DNA from: CAYOZL01 sp964408435
Lineage (GTDB): Bacteria > Bdellovibrionota_C > UBA2361 > SZUA-149 > CAYOZL01
Assembly: GCA_964408435.1 (NCBI GenBank)
Contig: CAYOZL010000030.1
Location: forward strand, 1 to 26,066
DNA length: 26,066 nt
Direction: 5' to 3'
The stretch's first letter is position 1, and each line of letters begins with the position of its first letter. This document shows positions 7,358-15,611 of the stretch, piece after piece. The notes beneath the pieces are model-generated. The model was not told where the DNA came from, made no database searches, and saw nothing but the letters and a program-made list of their open reading frames with translations. The position numbers and the translations under genes were made by a program.

Positions 7358-8415
7358 TTTAACAGCTCTACTAAATTATCTAATTCTTTTTTGCTATGAT
7401 GAAGAGTAATTGATGCTCTAAAAATAACACCAGGAACAGTTGGGGGTAGAATTTTAGGTAAATAGAAGCCTTCTCGTTTTAATTTTTCTGCGTAACCTTC
7501 AGAATACTTAACTGGCACTATATGTGAAGTAGAATCAGAGCCAACCTTTTTTGCAAAATAATTAGCATTTGAAATTAGTTTTTTACCTAACTCAGGATTA
7601 GCCTCTAAAATTTCAACTGCTTTGATGCTTGCCTTAATAACACCAAGAGGTAAGGCAGTATTATAGACTATATTTTTAGAGGAATTAATTAAAAAGTCTT
7701 TTAGCCATTTAGGTCCTGCTACTATTCCTCCGTAAGTACCAAGAGCTTTACTTGCAGTTGCTGTCATGAATACTTTATCATTACCTTTTCTGAGAGTATC
7801 AGGAGATATTCCAGCTCCGTAGGCACCAAGTGCATGAGCCTCATCCACAATTAAATATACGTTATACTTTTTTAAAAGCTCTAGAATTTGCTCAAAATCA
7901 GGACTATCTCCTTGCATGCTGTATAAGCTCTCAAGGACTATGAAAATATTTTGATTTTCTTTCCTCTGTATTTTTTTTAAAAAATGTTCACAGTGGTTTA
8001 AATTATTATGTTGAAATCGATAGTTTTTAGCACCAGATAATTTAATCGCTTCTATAAGACTAGCGTGAATAAACTTATCTGAAATTACTATGTCGTTTCT
8101 TCTAACTAGAGCTGTAACTAGTCCCAAATTAGCCATGAAGCCTGAGCTATAATATAGACAGCTTTCGAAATTTAAATAGCTGGCTAGTTTAGCTTCTAGT
8201 ATTTCGTATTCTTGATAATTCCCTGAAATTAATCTAGATGAACAGCTTCCAGCCCTTTTAGTATTTGCAAATTCTTTTACTACTTCTGGGTGTTTGGATA
8301 GCGCTAAGTAGTCGTTACTACCAAAGTTTTTACTATCTAGAATATCTACAGTTTTTAATGACCTGTAAAGATTAAGATTTTGTCTCTTTTTTATGTATTG
8401 GCTCGTCCACTCCAT
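7354..8415 (-). CDS. bioF: 8-amino-7-oxononanoate synthase
   Basis: BioF is the PLP enzyme that joins pimeloyl-ACP (or -CoA) and alanine to give 8-amino-7-oxononanoate. The alpha-oxoamine synthase signatures are present: YSSGFMANLG (89-98), DEAHALGAYG (191-200), and the Schiff-base Lys223 in TATASKALGTYGG. At 353 residues it is a little shorter than the usual 380-390, mainly at the N-terminus. It starts at ATG 8413-8415 directly beside a 12-base palindrome and heads bioF-bioH-bioC. The later genes bioA, bioD and bioB are not in the window. A 2-amino-3-ketobutyrate ligase is unlikely given the neighbours. Confidence 0.93.
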   Translation of the reverse strand: MEWTSQYIKKRQNLNLYRSLKTVDILDSKNFGSNDYLALSKHPEVVKEFANTKRAGSCSSRLISGNYQEYEILEAKLASYLNFESCLYYSSGFMANLGLVTALVRRNDIVISDKFIHASLIEAIKLSGAKNYRFQHNNLNHCEHFLKKIQRKENQNIFIVLESLYSMQGDSPDFEQILELLKKYNVYLIVDEAHALGAYGAGISPDTLRKGNDKVFMTATASKALGTYGGIVAGPKWLKDFLINSSKNIVYNTALPLGVIKASIKAVEILEANPELGKKLISNANYFAKKVGSDSTSHIVPVKYSEGYAEKLKREGFYLPKILPPTVPGVIFRASITLHHSKKELDNLVELLK

Positions 8416-8454
8416 AGGTAGCTACCTTATACAAAATTTGCTAATAAATGAACC
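8416..8454. promoter_or_regulatory. Divergent bioF / ispB intergenic region with 12-bp palindrome
   Basis: Only 39 bases separate the two starts. AGGTAGCTACCT (8416-8427) is a perfect palindrome touching the bioF start. On the minus strand TATAAG (8432-8427) lies 11 bases before the bioF ATG. On the plus strand TGC-TAATAA (extended -10 form, hexamer 8443-8448) ends 6 bases before the ispB ATG. No BirA or BioR consensus is visible. An operator role for the palindrome is inference. Confidence 0.4.
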
Positions 8455-9483
8455 ATGAAAACCGCATTAAAAAGTATTAAATCACGATATGAAATCAAAC
8501 AGATATTCTCTGAATATAAACCAAGTCTTGAGCTTGTAGAGAATAGAATTAAAAGTGTTTTAGGCTCTGATGCTGAAAAGCTTACCGAAATAAGCTCATA
8601 CCTGCTTAATCTTGGTGGTAAACGAGTAAGGCCACTTCTGTGTTTAATTAGTGCTGACCTTTATAGCGGCGATAACCCTGAAGGAAGAACAAAAAAAGAA
8701 GTTATCGATGTTGCAGCTGGAATTGAGTTAATTCATATGGCAACTCTTTTACATGATGACATAATTGATAAGTCTCCTACTAGAAGAGGGAAAAAGACAG
8801 CTTATTTAGAATTTGGATCAGATGCTACATTACTAGCAGGAGATTTCTTATTTGTTAGAGCATTTGGTCTTTGCGGAATGCTAGATAAATTTACAATTAA
8901 ATCTACTGAATTTGCTTGCGGAGCAATAATTGAGGGGGAACAGCTAGAAGGATTTTTAGAAAAAGATATTGATTATTCTATGGAGCGTTACCTGGATGTA
9001 ATAAATAAAAAAACATCTGCACTTTTTGCACTATCTAGTAAAATTGGAGCTCATCAAGTTGGGGCGAGTGCAAAAGAAGTTGAAAAACTTCATAACTTTG
9101 GCTTATTAGCAGGAACTGCATTTCAAATAGTAGATGATATTTTAGATATTACTGCTGATGAAGAAACTTTAGGTAAAAAACCTGGAAACGACTTAAGACA
9201 ATCAACACCTACTATTATTAATTTACTTTGGTTAGATCAGTGCAAAGACGATGCTAGAGAGTATTTTTTTAATACAGAAGATAAATCAGATATTTCAGGT
9301 GCGATGAAGAGCATAAAAGACTCTGGGATTTTAGACCAAGCAAGAGTTATGGCTACAGATTATACTAATGAAGCGATTGCTGCTCTAAACTCTCTAGAAA
9401 GCATAGGCTCAAATAAGGTAAGGCAAGAACAAAAAGATATGCTACTTTCTATTCTAGATTTTACACTAGAAAGAACTTACTAA
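8455..9483 (+). CDS. ispB: All-trans polyprenyl diphosphate synthase
   Basis: This is a 342-residue long-chain E-prenyl diphosphate synthase that makes the side chain of a respiratory quinone. The first Asp-rich motif DDIID is at 101-105, followed by SPTRRG. The second, VDDILD, is at 226-231, and GGKRVRP (54-60) binds isopentenyl diphosphate. Small residues before the first motif favour a long product, but chain length (octaprenyl or other) cannot be read safely, so the symbol is provisional. The ATG at 8455 follows an extended -10 at only 6 bases, suggesting a leaderless message. Its stop overlaps the namZ start by one base (TAATG). Confidence 0.92.
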   Translation: MKTALKSIKSRYEIKQIFSEYKPSLELVENRIKSVLGSDAEKLTEISSYLLNLGGKRVRPLLCLISADLYSGDNPEGRTKKEVIDVAAGIELIHMATLLHDDIIDKSPTRRGKKTAYLEFGSDATLLAGDFLFVRAFGLCGMLDKFTIKSTEFACGAIIEGEQLEGFLEKDIDYSMERYLDVINKKTSALFALSSKIGAHQVGASAKEVEKLHNFGLLAGTAFQIVDDILDITADEETLGKKPGNDLRQSTPTIINLLWLDQCKDDAREYFFNTEDKSDISGAMKSIKDSGILDQARVMATDYTNEAIAALNSLESIGSNKVRQEQKDMLLSILDFTLERTY

Positions 9484-10670
9484 TGATCGGCTTATCCTAT
9501 CTAGCAAAAAATAATTTTTCATCTTTAAAAAAAGCTAGTGTTGCTCTGCTTGCAAATCAAGCAGCTGTTAATTACAGGTTTGAGCATTTAGCTGACCTAC
9601 TAATAAAAAATAAAATAGATTTAAAACTAATTTTTGCACCTGAGCATGGCTTTAGAGGCGAGATGCAGGATATGGATTTTGTAGGTGATAGCAAAGACTT
9701 ATATACCGGAGTAAAGATCGTAAGCTTGTATGGAAATGATGAAAATAGCTTAGCTCCCAAAGAACAAGACTTAGAGAACATAGATATTCTTTTAATCGAT
9801 CTTCCTGATATCGGAACTAGATACTACACCTTTGCTCAGTCAATGATTTATTCAATGTCTGTAGCAAAGAAAACAAATACAAAAGTAGTAGTGCTAGATA
9901 GACCTAACCCTATTAACGGAACTTCAGTTGAAGGTGGAAAACTACACAAAAAATTTCGTTCCTTTTGTGGTTTAATGGATACACCTGTTAGACATGGCCT
10001 CAGTCTTGGAGAGTTAGCAAAATTAGCAAACACTGGTTACGGAGAAGGCGAAGAAAAACTAGAAGCTATTAATTGTGATTTGGAAGTAATCGAGCTTAAA
10101 AATTGGGATAGAAGCTTATACCTTGATCAAACAGATGTTCCTTGGGTCTACCCTTCCCCTAATATGACAAATTTAGATACTGCTATTATTTACCCAGGTT
10201 CTTGTCTTTTTGAAGGAACAGAGATTTCTGAAGGGAGAGGCACTACCAAGCCATTAGAACAATTTGGTGCGCCGTATATTAACGGGAAAGAATGGGCTGA
10301 AGCAGCTTTAAAAGAAGAGCTTGATTTACAAGGAGCAGTTCTTAGACCAATTAGCTTTTTACCTAAATTTCAAAAACATGCGGAAAAAACATGTCATGGC
10401 GTACAGTTGCATATTACTAATAGAGAAACATTTAAGCCTTTTCGCTGGGGCATGGCTTTAATCGCTTCCGCCTATAGGCTTTATGGAGATGATTTTAAAT
10501 GGAGAAAACAAGCTTTTGAGTTTGTAGATAAGATACCTGCTATTGATTTACTTTATGGCAATTCTGATTTTAGAGAAGCTTTAGAGCAAAATAAAAGTTT
10601 AGCTAGTTTAGAAATTAAAATTAGTAAGTATGAAAAAGAATATTTAGATATGGTTTTAGCTCGAGTTTAA
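9483..10670 (+). CDS. namZ: Exo-beta-N-acetylmuramidase NamZ (DUF1343)
   Basis: The 395-residue protein is a full-length DUF1343 (YbbC) member. B. subtilis NamZ releases N-acetylmuramic acid from the non-reducing end of peptidoglycan fragments. Conserved blocks include LANQAAV (23-29), PEHGFRGE (53-60), DLPDIGTRYYT (106-116), DRPNPING (139-146), and WVYPSPNMTN and YPG-CLFEGTEISEGRGT in the middle. No signal peptide is seen, so it probably works in the cytoplasm beside NagZ, unlike the secreted Bacillus protein. It is translationally coupled to ispB. The stop codon lies inside a 17-bp hairpin shared with the convergent lysA. Confidence 0.93.
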   Translation: MIGLSYLAKNNFSSLKKASVALLANQAAVNYRFEHLADLLIKNKIDLKLIFAPEHGFRGEMQDMDFVGDSKDLYTGVKIVSLYGNDENSLAPKEQDLENIDILLIDLPDIGTRYYTFAQSMIYSMSVAKKTNTKVVVLDRPNPINGTSVEGGKLHKKFRSFCGLMDTPVRHGLSLGELAKLANTGYGEGEEKLEAINCDLEVIELKNWDRSLYLDQTDVPWVYPSPNMTNLDTAIIYPGSCLFEGTEISEGRGTTKPLEQFGAPYINGKEWAEAALKEELDLQGAVLRPISFLPKFQKHAEKTCHGVQLHITNRETFKPFRWGMALIASAYRLYGDDFKWRKQAFEFVDKIPAIDLLYGNSDFREALEQNKSLASLEIKISKYEKEYLDMVLARV

Positions 10671-10693
10671 AATTTAAAACTCGAGCTAGAACT
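10652..10693. terminator. Long hairpin over the namZ stop codon
   Basis: TAGCTCGAGTTT (10657-10668) and AAACTCGAGCTA (10677-10688) pair perfectly around 8 bases. The stem extends to 17 bp (10652-10668 with 10677-10693) with two G-T wobbles. The namZ TAA lies at the loop edge. It sits between convergent namZ and lysA and has no T run after it, so it probably works as a bidirectional terminator or as 3'-end protection. Confidence 0.6.
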
Positions 10694-10695
10694 TA

Positions 10696-10722
10696 AAGAA
10701 ATTAACTTAAACCTAATTTCTT
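10696..10722. terminator. Second hairpin between namZ and lysA
   Basis: AAGAAATTA (10696-10704) and TAATTTCTT (10714-10722) form a perfect 9-bp stem with a 9-base loop, 23 bases beyond the lysA stop and 3 bases from the longer hairpin. It is AT-rich and weak alone. In tandem with its neighbour it may end lysA transcription. Confidence 0.4.
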
Positions 10723-10744
10723 CTATTTACTAAATGCTTAGTTC

Positions 10745-11965
10745 TTAGACTGCTTCAAGCTCTAAAAGAGACTCGATAGTTTGTCTTTTTCTAATTAACT
10801 TAGACTCTCCATCTTTTACAGTAATCTCTGGCGCTAGAACTCTTGAATTATAATTTGATCCCATTACAGATCCATAAGACCCGGCATTTCTTAGCACTAC
10901 TAAATCTCCTACTTCTAATTTAGGTAAACTTCTTGTTTCTACAAAGCCACCTTCTTTTTGTGTAAATACATCTCCTGATTCACAAAGTGGCCCTGCAAGC
11001 ACTACATCTTCTTTCTCTGTAGCATTATTGCAAACTTCTATTGGGTGGTAAGAGCCATACATTATTGGCCTAGCTAAATCTGTAAATCCTGCATCTAGTA
11101 ATGCAAAGCGTTTTGAACCTTGATTTTTAACTGCTCTTACTTCAGTTAACAAGTTACCAGACTCAGCAGTTAAATATCTGCCTGGTTCAGTTTCTAATCT
11201 TAATTCTTTATTAAACTCTTTTTCTAAATTTGCTTTAACATCCCACCAAAGCTTTTTATATGCATCTAAATCTATTTCTTGATCTGTATCTCTATAAGGA
11301 ATAGGAAGTCCACCACCAGCACTGATCATATCTAATGAACTACCAATGTTCTTACATACTTCTATAAATTTATCGCATACTTCTGATAAATGTTCTAAAT
11401 CTGTTCCAGAACCAATATGCATGTGAATACCAGTAATATTCAGACCGTGTTTACTAGCAACTTCTTTAGCTAATTCTAAATCTCCATGCCAAATACCGTG
11501 CTTAGAACTCTCCCCTCCAGTATTTGTTTTTTGAGAATGACCATGTCCAAAACCAGGATTAATTCTTAGAGTAATATCTTTTAACTTTGCATGAGGACCA
11601 TATTGGTCAATCATGTCTACTGAACCAAAGTTTACTGGAATTTCTCTTTCAGTAACTAGTTTAAGAGTTTCTTTATCAAAGATATCGCAAGTAAAAACTA
11701 CATCATGTGAACCACCACCGACTTTAAACCCTGCAGCTTCTGCTCTAACAATTTCTCCACTTGTTACAGTATCTACTACTGCTCCTAGTTTTCTTAAATG
11801 AGATAAAATATGAATATTTGAGCTAGCTTTTGTCGCGTATCTAATAATGCCAAAATCTTTTAATAAGTTAAAACGATAATCAATCTTATCCATTTCATAA
11901 ACATAAACTGGTGTCTGGTATTTTGTTGAGATCTCTTCTAAACTAATTCCTGCTATATCTTTCAT
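10745..11965 (-). CDS. lysA: Diaminopimelate decarboxylase
   Basis: LysA decarboxylates meso-diaminopimelate to lysine with PLP. It has the fold III decarboxylase motifs: RYATKASSN with the PLP Lys46, HIGSGTD, the glycine loop GGGLPIPY, EPGRYL, and LCESGDVF with the catalytic cysteine across the dimer. The length of 406 residues is typical. ATG 11965 has AGAGG 4 bases upstream, one of the few Shine-Dalgarno sites in the window. It is the last gene of lipoprotein-dapA-dapB-lysA, after a 65-base gap of A-rich sequence that holds two copies of AAAAAACTAT. Confidence 0.96.
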   Translation of the reverse strand: MKDIAGISLEEISTKYQTPVYVYEMDKIDYRFNLLKDFGIIRYATKASSNIHILSHLRKLGAVVDTVTSGEIVRAEAAGFKVGGGSHDVVFTCDIFDKETLKLVTEREIPVNFGSVDMIDQYGPHAKLKDITLRINPGFGHGHSQKTNTGGESSKHGIWHGDLELAKEVASKHGLNITGIHMHIGSGTDLEHLSEVCDKFIEVCKNIGSSLDMISAGGGLPIPYRDTDQEIDLDAYKKLWWDVKANLEKEFNKELRLETEPGRYLTAESGNLLTEVRAVKNQGSKRFALLDAGFTDLARPIMYGSYHPIEVCNNATEKEDVVLAGPLCESGDVFTQKEGGFVETRSLPKLEVGDLVVLRNAGSYGSVMGSNYNSRVLAPEITVKDGESKLIRKRQTIESLLELEAV

Positions 11966-12030
11966 TTTTCCTCTTTAATTTAAAATCTTTATTCTTTTAA
12001 TAGTTTTTTATAGTTTTTTTAAAATAATAT

Positions 12031-12837
12031 TTATTTAATTAGTGCATCTTGCATAGAATAAAAACCAGGTTGTTTTTTATTAACCAACCATGCTGCAGCT
12101 CTTAAAGCTCCATCAGAAAAGATACTTCTTTTAGTAGCTCTGTGAGTTATTTCTATTCTTTCCCCTTCTCCAAAAAAGAATACTGTATGCTCCCCTGCAA
12201 CATCCCCTCCTCTAATTGCTTGAGCACCTATTTCACCTTGCTCTCTACTTAACTCTACTCCTGCCCTACCAGTGCTAAGCACATCTTCTAATTTTTTACC
12301 TTGAGCCTTAGCAACACTTTCTAAAAGCATTAATGCAGTTCCACTCGGAGAATCTTTTTTATGTTTATGATGGATTTCAAATAATTCTACATCGAAGTCA
12401 TTCGCTAATAACTTTGCAGCTTGTTCTAAGATTAAAGCCATTGAATTTACACCAACGCTTGTATTTCTAGTTCTTAAAATTGGTATAGATTTTGAGATAT
12501 TTATAATATTTTTTTCATCACTGTCATCTAGACCAGTAGTGCCAATAACTATTGGAATATTATTTTCTTTTGCAAATTCTAAAGCTAACTCTGTTCCTGC
12601 TTTAGAAGAAAAATCTATTATTACATCTGCTTTTTTCATGGATTCAGTAAAAGTAGAACCAAGCGGAGAGACAAATCCAGGCACTATGCTCCCGTTTGCT
12701 GGATCGCTCTTAGATACAATCCCTGCTATTAGTTCAAATTTATCTTTTAAGCCTTTTTTATTATACTTGTTAATGGATTCTGATATTTCTAAGCCCATTC
12801 TACCAGAAGCACCAACTAATATTACTTTATGTTCCAT
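12031..12837 (-). CDS. dapB: 4-hydroxy-tetrahydrodipicolinate reductase
   Basis: DapB reduces the DapA product with NAD(P)H in the diaminopimelate pathway. The N-terminal dinucleotide motif VGASGRMG is at 8-15, and the catalytic and substrate loop HHKHKKDSPSGTA at 156-168. GTTGL (99-103) is the nucleotide-side loop. The 268-residue length is typical. Its ATG overlaps the dapA stop by one base (TAATG), which implies translational coupling. Confidence 0.97.
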   Translation of the reverse strand: MEHKVILVGASGRMGLEISESINKYNKKGLKDKFELIAGIVSKSDPANGSIVPGFVSPLGSTFTESMKKADVIIDFSSKAGTELALEFAKENNIPIVIGTTGLDDSDEKNIINISKSIPILRTRNTSVGVNSMALILEQAAKLLANDFDVELFEIHHKHKKDSPSGTALMLLESVAKAQGKKLEDVLSTGRAGVELSREQGEIGAQAIRGGDVAGEHTVFFFGEGERIEITHRATKRSIFSDGALRAAAWLVNKKQPGFYSMQDALIK

Positions 12838-13715
12838 TAAATTACCTTTTTAAGTTCCAGCTTAAGTCTTTCTTCAGTTTCAGTTTTAATTTGAACTAGT
12901 GGCAAACGTAAGCTTGATGATTTAATTTTACCCATTAATTGTAATGCTTTTTTAACTGGAGCAGGATTAGTTTCTAAAAACATAGAATATATTAAAGGCA
13001 TTAAGTTTTGTTGTGCACTTAGAGCTTGTTCAAAGTTTCCTGAATTATAAGAATCAATAATTTCTTTAAATTCCTTAACTGCTATATTTGCACTAGCAGA
13101 AATCACACCTACTCCACCGTATGACATTATTGAATACGTAAGTGGATCATCGCCAGCATAAAGCTTAATTTTTGAGCCCTTTATTGCACTAGATAGTTCA
13201 ACTAAGTCTGAGACAGAATCAACAGCCTGTTTTACTCCTACAATTGAATCAATTTTAGATAATTTCTTAAAGCTATCTATTGATAACTTAACATTAGTTC
13301 TGCTTGGTATATTGTAGATAATAATAGGCAAATTAGAATGCTTTGCTAATTCGTTAAAATGATTAACTAAACCTTCTTGAGTTGGCTTATTATAATATGG
13401 ACTAATTGCAAGAGCAGCATCTGCTCCTAATTCAGCGAGCTTTTTACTTAACTCTATAGACTCTTTAGTATTATTATTCCCACTTCCTACAATAATAGGA
13501 ACTCTGCCTTTATTTACTTCAATAGCTTTTTTAGTTAGCTCTATTTTTTCTTCTTTAGTTAAAGTTGCAGCTTCACCTGAAGTACCAAAAATTACTAAGC
13601 CATCTACACCCGATGCTATTTGCCATTCTATAAGGCTAGCAAAATCATCATAGTCGATAATATTTGGATCCTCTTTAAATGGTGTAACTAAAGCAGTTAA
13701 AACGCCTTTGAACAT
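12837..13715 (-). CDS. dapA: 4-hydroxy-tetrahydrodipicolinate synthase
   Basis: DapA condenses pyruvate with aspartate semialdehyde. The TIM-barrel lyase shows GTSGEAATL (44-52), YYNKPTQEG (107-115), the proton-relay Tyr134, Arg139 in IYNIPSRTN, and the Schiff-base Lys162 in GVKQAVD. At 292 residues it has the usual length. It overlaps the upstream lipoprotein and the downstream dapB by one base each. A related N-acetylneuraminate lyase is excluded by the dapB and lysA neighbours. Confidence 0.97.
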   Translation of the reverse strand: MFKGVLTALVTPFKEDPNIIDYDDFASLIEWQIASGVDGLVIFGTSGEAATLTKEEKIELTKKAIEVNKGRVPIIVGSGNNNTKESIELSKKLAELGADAALAISPYYNKPTQEGLVNHFNELAKHSNLPIIIYNIPSRTNVKLSIDSFKKLSKIDSIVGVKQAVDSVSDLVELSSAIKGSKIKLYAGDDPLTYSIMSYGGVGVISASANIAVKEFKEIIDSYNSGNFEQALSAQQNLMPLIYSMFLETNPAPVKKALQLMGKIKSSSLRLPLVQIKTETEERLKLELKKVI

Positions 13716-14134
13716 TAATTAATTCCTATAATATTAATTTTAGATTGATTACCCTGATAATTAACTCTAATAATATTATTTACACTTCCTTTTTGGTCAT
13801 TAGAAACATAAATAATATAATCATAAACATTTCCATGCTCTACTGATTTGTCATAAAAATTACTAGCTTCAGGTCTTAGTCTAATTAGTTCTTTAAAATT
13901 ATTGCTGTCGTATAATTTTCTCTTAATAGTAATGTATTCAAGAGAATTAAGATCTTTACCTTTTAAATTTTTAGTAGGAAGTAACCAGCTAAGTTTTATG
14001 TACTCATTAGTCGCATTTGCAACTAAATTACTTACAGCTGAAGGTGATCTAAATTCAGGTGGTTCAGGGTTTGTTTTTTTGCCACAAGAGCACATTAGAA
14101 CAAATAAAAATGTAAAAGTTAAAATATTCTTCAT
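13715..14134 (-). CDS. Small lipoprotein with fibronectin III-like domain
   Basis: This is a short secreted lipoprotein of 139 residues if ATG 14134 is used. A TTG at 14140 would add two residues, but the ATG gives a normal Lys-start signal. The signal (MKNILTFTFLFVLM) ends in C-S-C-G-K-K, with the second cysteine the likely lipidated one; the lipobox is slightly irregular. After it comes a Pro-rich TNPEPPEFRSP and a beta domain of fibronectin III type, seen in IKLSWLLP and in the NVYDYIIYV strand. A comparable 'CGKKGPP' lipoprotein sits next to argH, lysA and dapA in several deltaproteobacteria. The role is unknown; it heads the dapA-dapB-lysA operon. Confidence 0.85.
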   Translation of the reverse strand: MKNILTFTFLFVLMCSCGKKTNPEPPEFRSPSAVSNLVANATNEYIKLSWLLPTKNLKGKDLNSLEYITIKRKLYDSNNFKELIRLRPEASNFYDKSVEHGNVYDYIIYVSNDQKGSVNNIIRVNYQGNQSKINIIGIN

Positions 14135-14209
14135 TTTCAATATTACTGATTAATATTGGGATATTACACTATTGAAATATAAAAACCATAGCTATTTGGC
14201 ATTAAATAA

Positions 14210-14259
14210 CTAAGCTATTAGTCTCTCTACATTCAATTAACGTTGTCTAAGCTATTAGT
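14210..14259. repeat. 13-bp direct repeats in the pepP promoter
   Basis: CTAAGCTATTAGT occurs at 14210-14222 and again at 14247-14259, 37 bases start to start, with a partial copy (ATAGCTATT) just upstream near 14190. The second copy lies wholly in the spacer of the predicted pepP promoter. This spacing and placement fit a pair of regulator sites. Confidence 0.6.
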
Positions 14260-14271
14260 TAGCAATATATT
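14243..14271 (+). promoter_or_regulatory. Predicted pepP promoter, near-leaderless
   Basis: TTGTCT (14243-14248) and TATATT (14266-14271) are separated by exactly 17 bases. The ATG at 14283 is 11 bases after the -10, which leaves a leader of about 5 bases, and no Shine-Dalgarno is present. One copy of the 13-bp repeat fills most of the spacer. Confidence 0.5.
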
Positions 14272-14282
14272 TTAAGACTATT

Positions 14283-15611
14283 ATGAGAAAGAAAAACAAT
14301 AAGGATCTACCATTTTATAAAAGAAGGAAAGATTTCCTAAAGAGAATTAAAAGTGAAGTAGCAATTTTCTCTAGCAGCGAAGTTAAAGTTTTCACAAGAG
14401 ATCAACACTATAGCTACAAACAAAATTCAGACTTATTTTACTTAACAGGAATTGAGGAAGAAAACGCTATACTCGTTCTCTCAGGTCTTGGCACTGGTGC
14501 TCGTTCAATTCTTTTTTTAGAAGAAGAAGATTTCGTAAAAGCAAAATGGGGTTCATCTCCACTGGGCTTAAAAAAGGCAAAAAGAAAATACAAAGTAGAT
14601 GAAATCAGAAATTATAATGATTTTAGCAAAGACTTAGCTGAAATATTAAAATACTCTCAAGTTCTACACTATGCTCTTTCAACTCATTCAAAAATTGACC
14701 AAATTATAATTGATGCAATTAAAACAAGCTATGGTCCATCTATAATAAAACCATGCATGCTTCATGATAGTAGGTTGTTAACTGCTATTATGAGAATAAA
14801 AAAAGAAAAAGAAGAAATTTCTCATATTAAACATGCTTGCGAAATTAGCTCTAAGTCAGTCTATAGGATATGCAAGAATATTAAGTCTTTTAAAAGCGAA
14901 AAACATGCTGCAAAAAGTCTTGAAGCTGAATTTATGGCTCAAGGTGCAGGTGGTATCTCGTTTAATACAATTATTGCATCAGGAAAAAATGCTACGGTAC
15001 TTCACCATGAACCAAGTTATCAACCTTTATGGAAAAATGATTTAGTTTTAATTGACTCAGGTGCAAGCTATAAATCTTATTGCTCTGATATGACTAGGAC
15101 TATTCCAGTTTCTGGAAAATTTAATAAATATCAAGCAGAGCTATACGACATTGTATATAAGGCTTATTTAAAAGCTAAGGATAAGGCAGTTGTAGGCTCA
15201 ACATTGAGTGATGTTCATAAAGTAGCTGTTAACACTCTTTGCAAAGGTCTAATTGAGATAGGCCTTTTAAAAGGAAGCTTAAGTTCAGTTATTAAAAAAG
15301 CTACATATAAAAAGTTTTATATGCACAACACCTCACATTGGGTTGGGCTTGATGTGCATGACATTGCCCCTATTACTTATGATGCTGAGCTTTTACATCC
15401 ACATAAAAGACCACTTGAGTCTAGAAATATTATTACGATTGAACCTGGCTTATATATTGACCCAAAGGATAAGAGTATTCCAAGTAATTATAGAGGCATA
15501 GGAATTAGACTAGAAGACACTATTTTAATTACAAAGACTGAGAATAAAACTCTTACAGATTATATGCCAATGTGCAGAGAAGAAGTAGAAAGGATGATGG
15601 CAAATGCTTGA
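14283..15611 (+). CDS. pepP: Xaa-Pro aminopeptidase (M24 family)
   Basis: PepP removes N-terminal residues that precede proline. The N-terminal creatinase-like domain (with NSDLFYLTGIEE at 48-59) is followed by the pita-bread M24 domain. All five metal ligands are visible: Asp258 (LIDSGA), Asp269 (SDMTRT), His352 (NTSHWVGLDVHD), Glu387 (ITIEPGLY) and Glu411 (GIRLEDT). At 442 residues it matches E. coli PepP closely in length. There is no signal peptide, so it is cytoplasmic. The start has no Shine-Dalgarno, and a -10 lies 11 bases away. The stop overlaps a 30-codon membrane ORF. Confidence 0.95.
   Translation: MRKKNNKDLPFYKRRKDFLKRIKSEVAIFSSSEVKVFTRDQHYSYKQNSDLFYLTGIEEENAILVLSGLGTGARSILFLEEEDFVKAKWGSSPLGLKKAKRKYKVDEIRNYNDFSKDLAEILKYSQVLHYALSTHSKIDQIIIDAIKTSYGPSIIKPCMLHDSRLLTAIMRIKKEKEEISHIKHACEISSKSVYRICKNIKSFKSEKHAAKSLEAEFMAQGAGGISFNTIIASGKNATVLHHEPSYQPLWKNDLVLIDSGASYKSYCSDMTRTIPVSGKFNKYQAELYDIVYKAYLKAKDKAVVGSTLSDVHKVAVNTLCKGLIEIGLLKGSLSSVIKKATYKKFYMHNTSHWVGLDVHDIAPITYDAELLHPHKRPLESRNIITIEPGLYIDPKDKSIPSNYRGIGIRLEDTILITKTENKTLTDYMPMCREEVERMMANA

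Noticed and set aside
8416..8454. BirA or BioR operator for the biotin operon.
   Set aside because: Neither the long TTGTAAACC-spacer-GGTTTACAA form nor a TTATAGATAA-like box is present; only an unrelated 12-bp palindrome is seen.
14833..15045. A 70-codon sense-strand frame inside pepP.
   Set aside because: It is out of frame with a pepP whose metal ligands are all intact, so it is a shadow.
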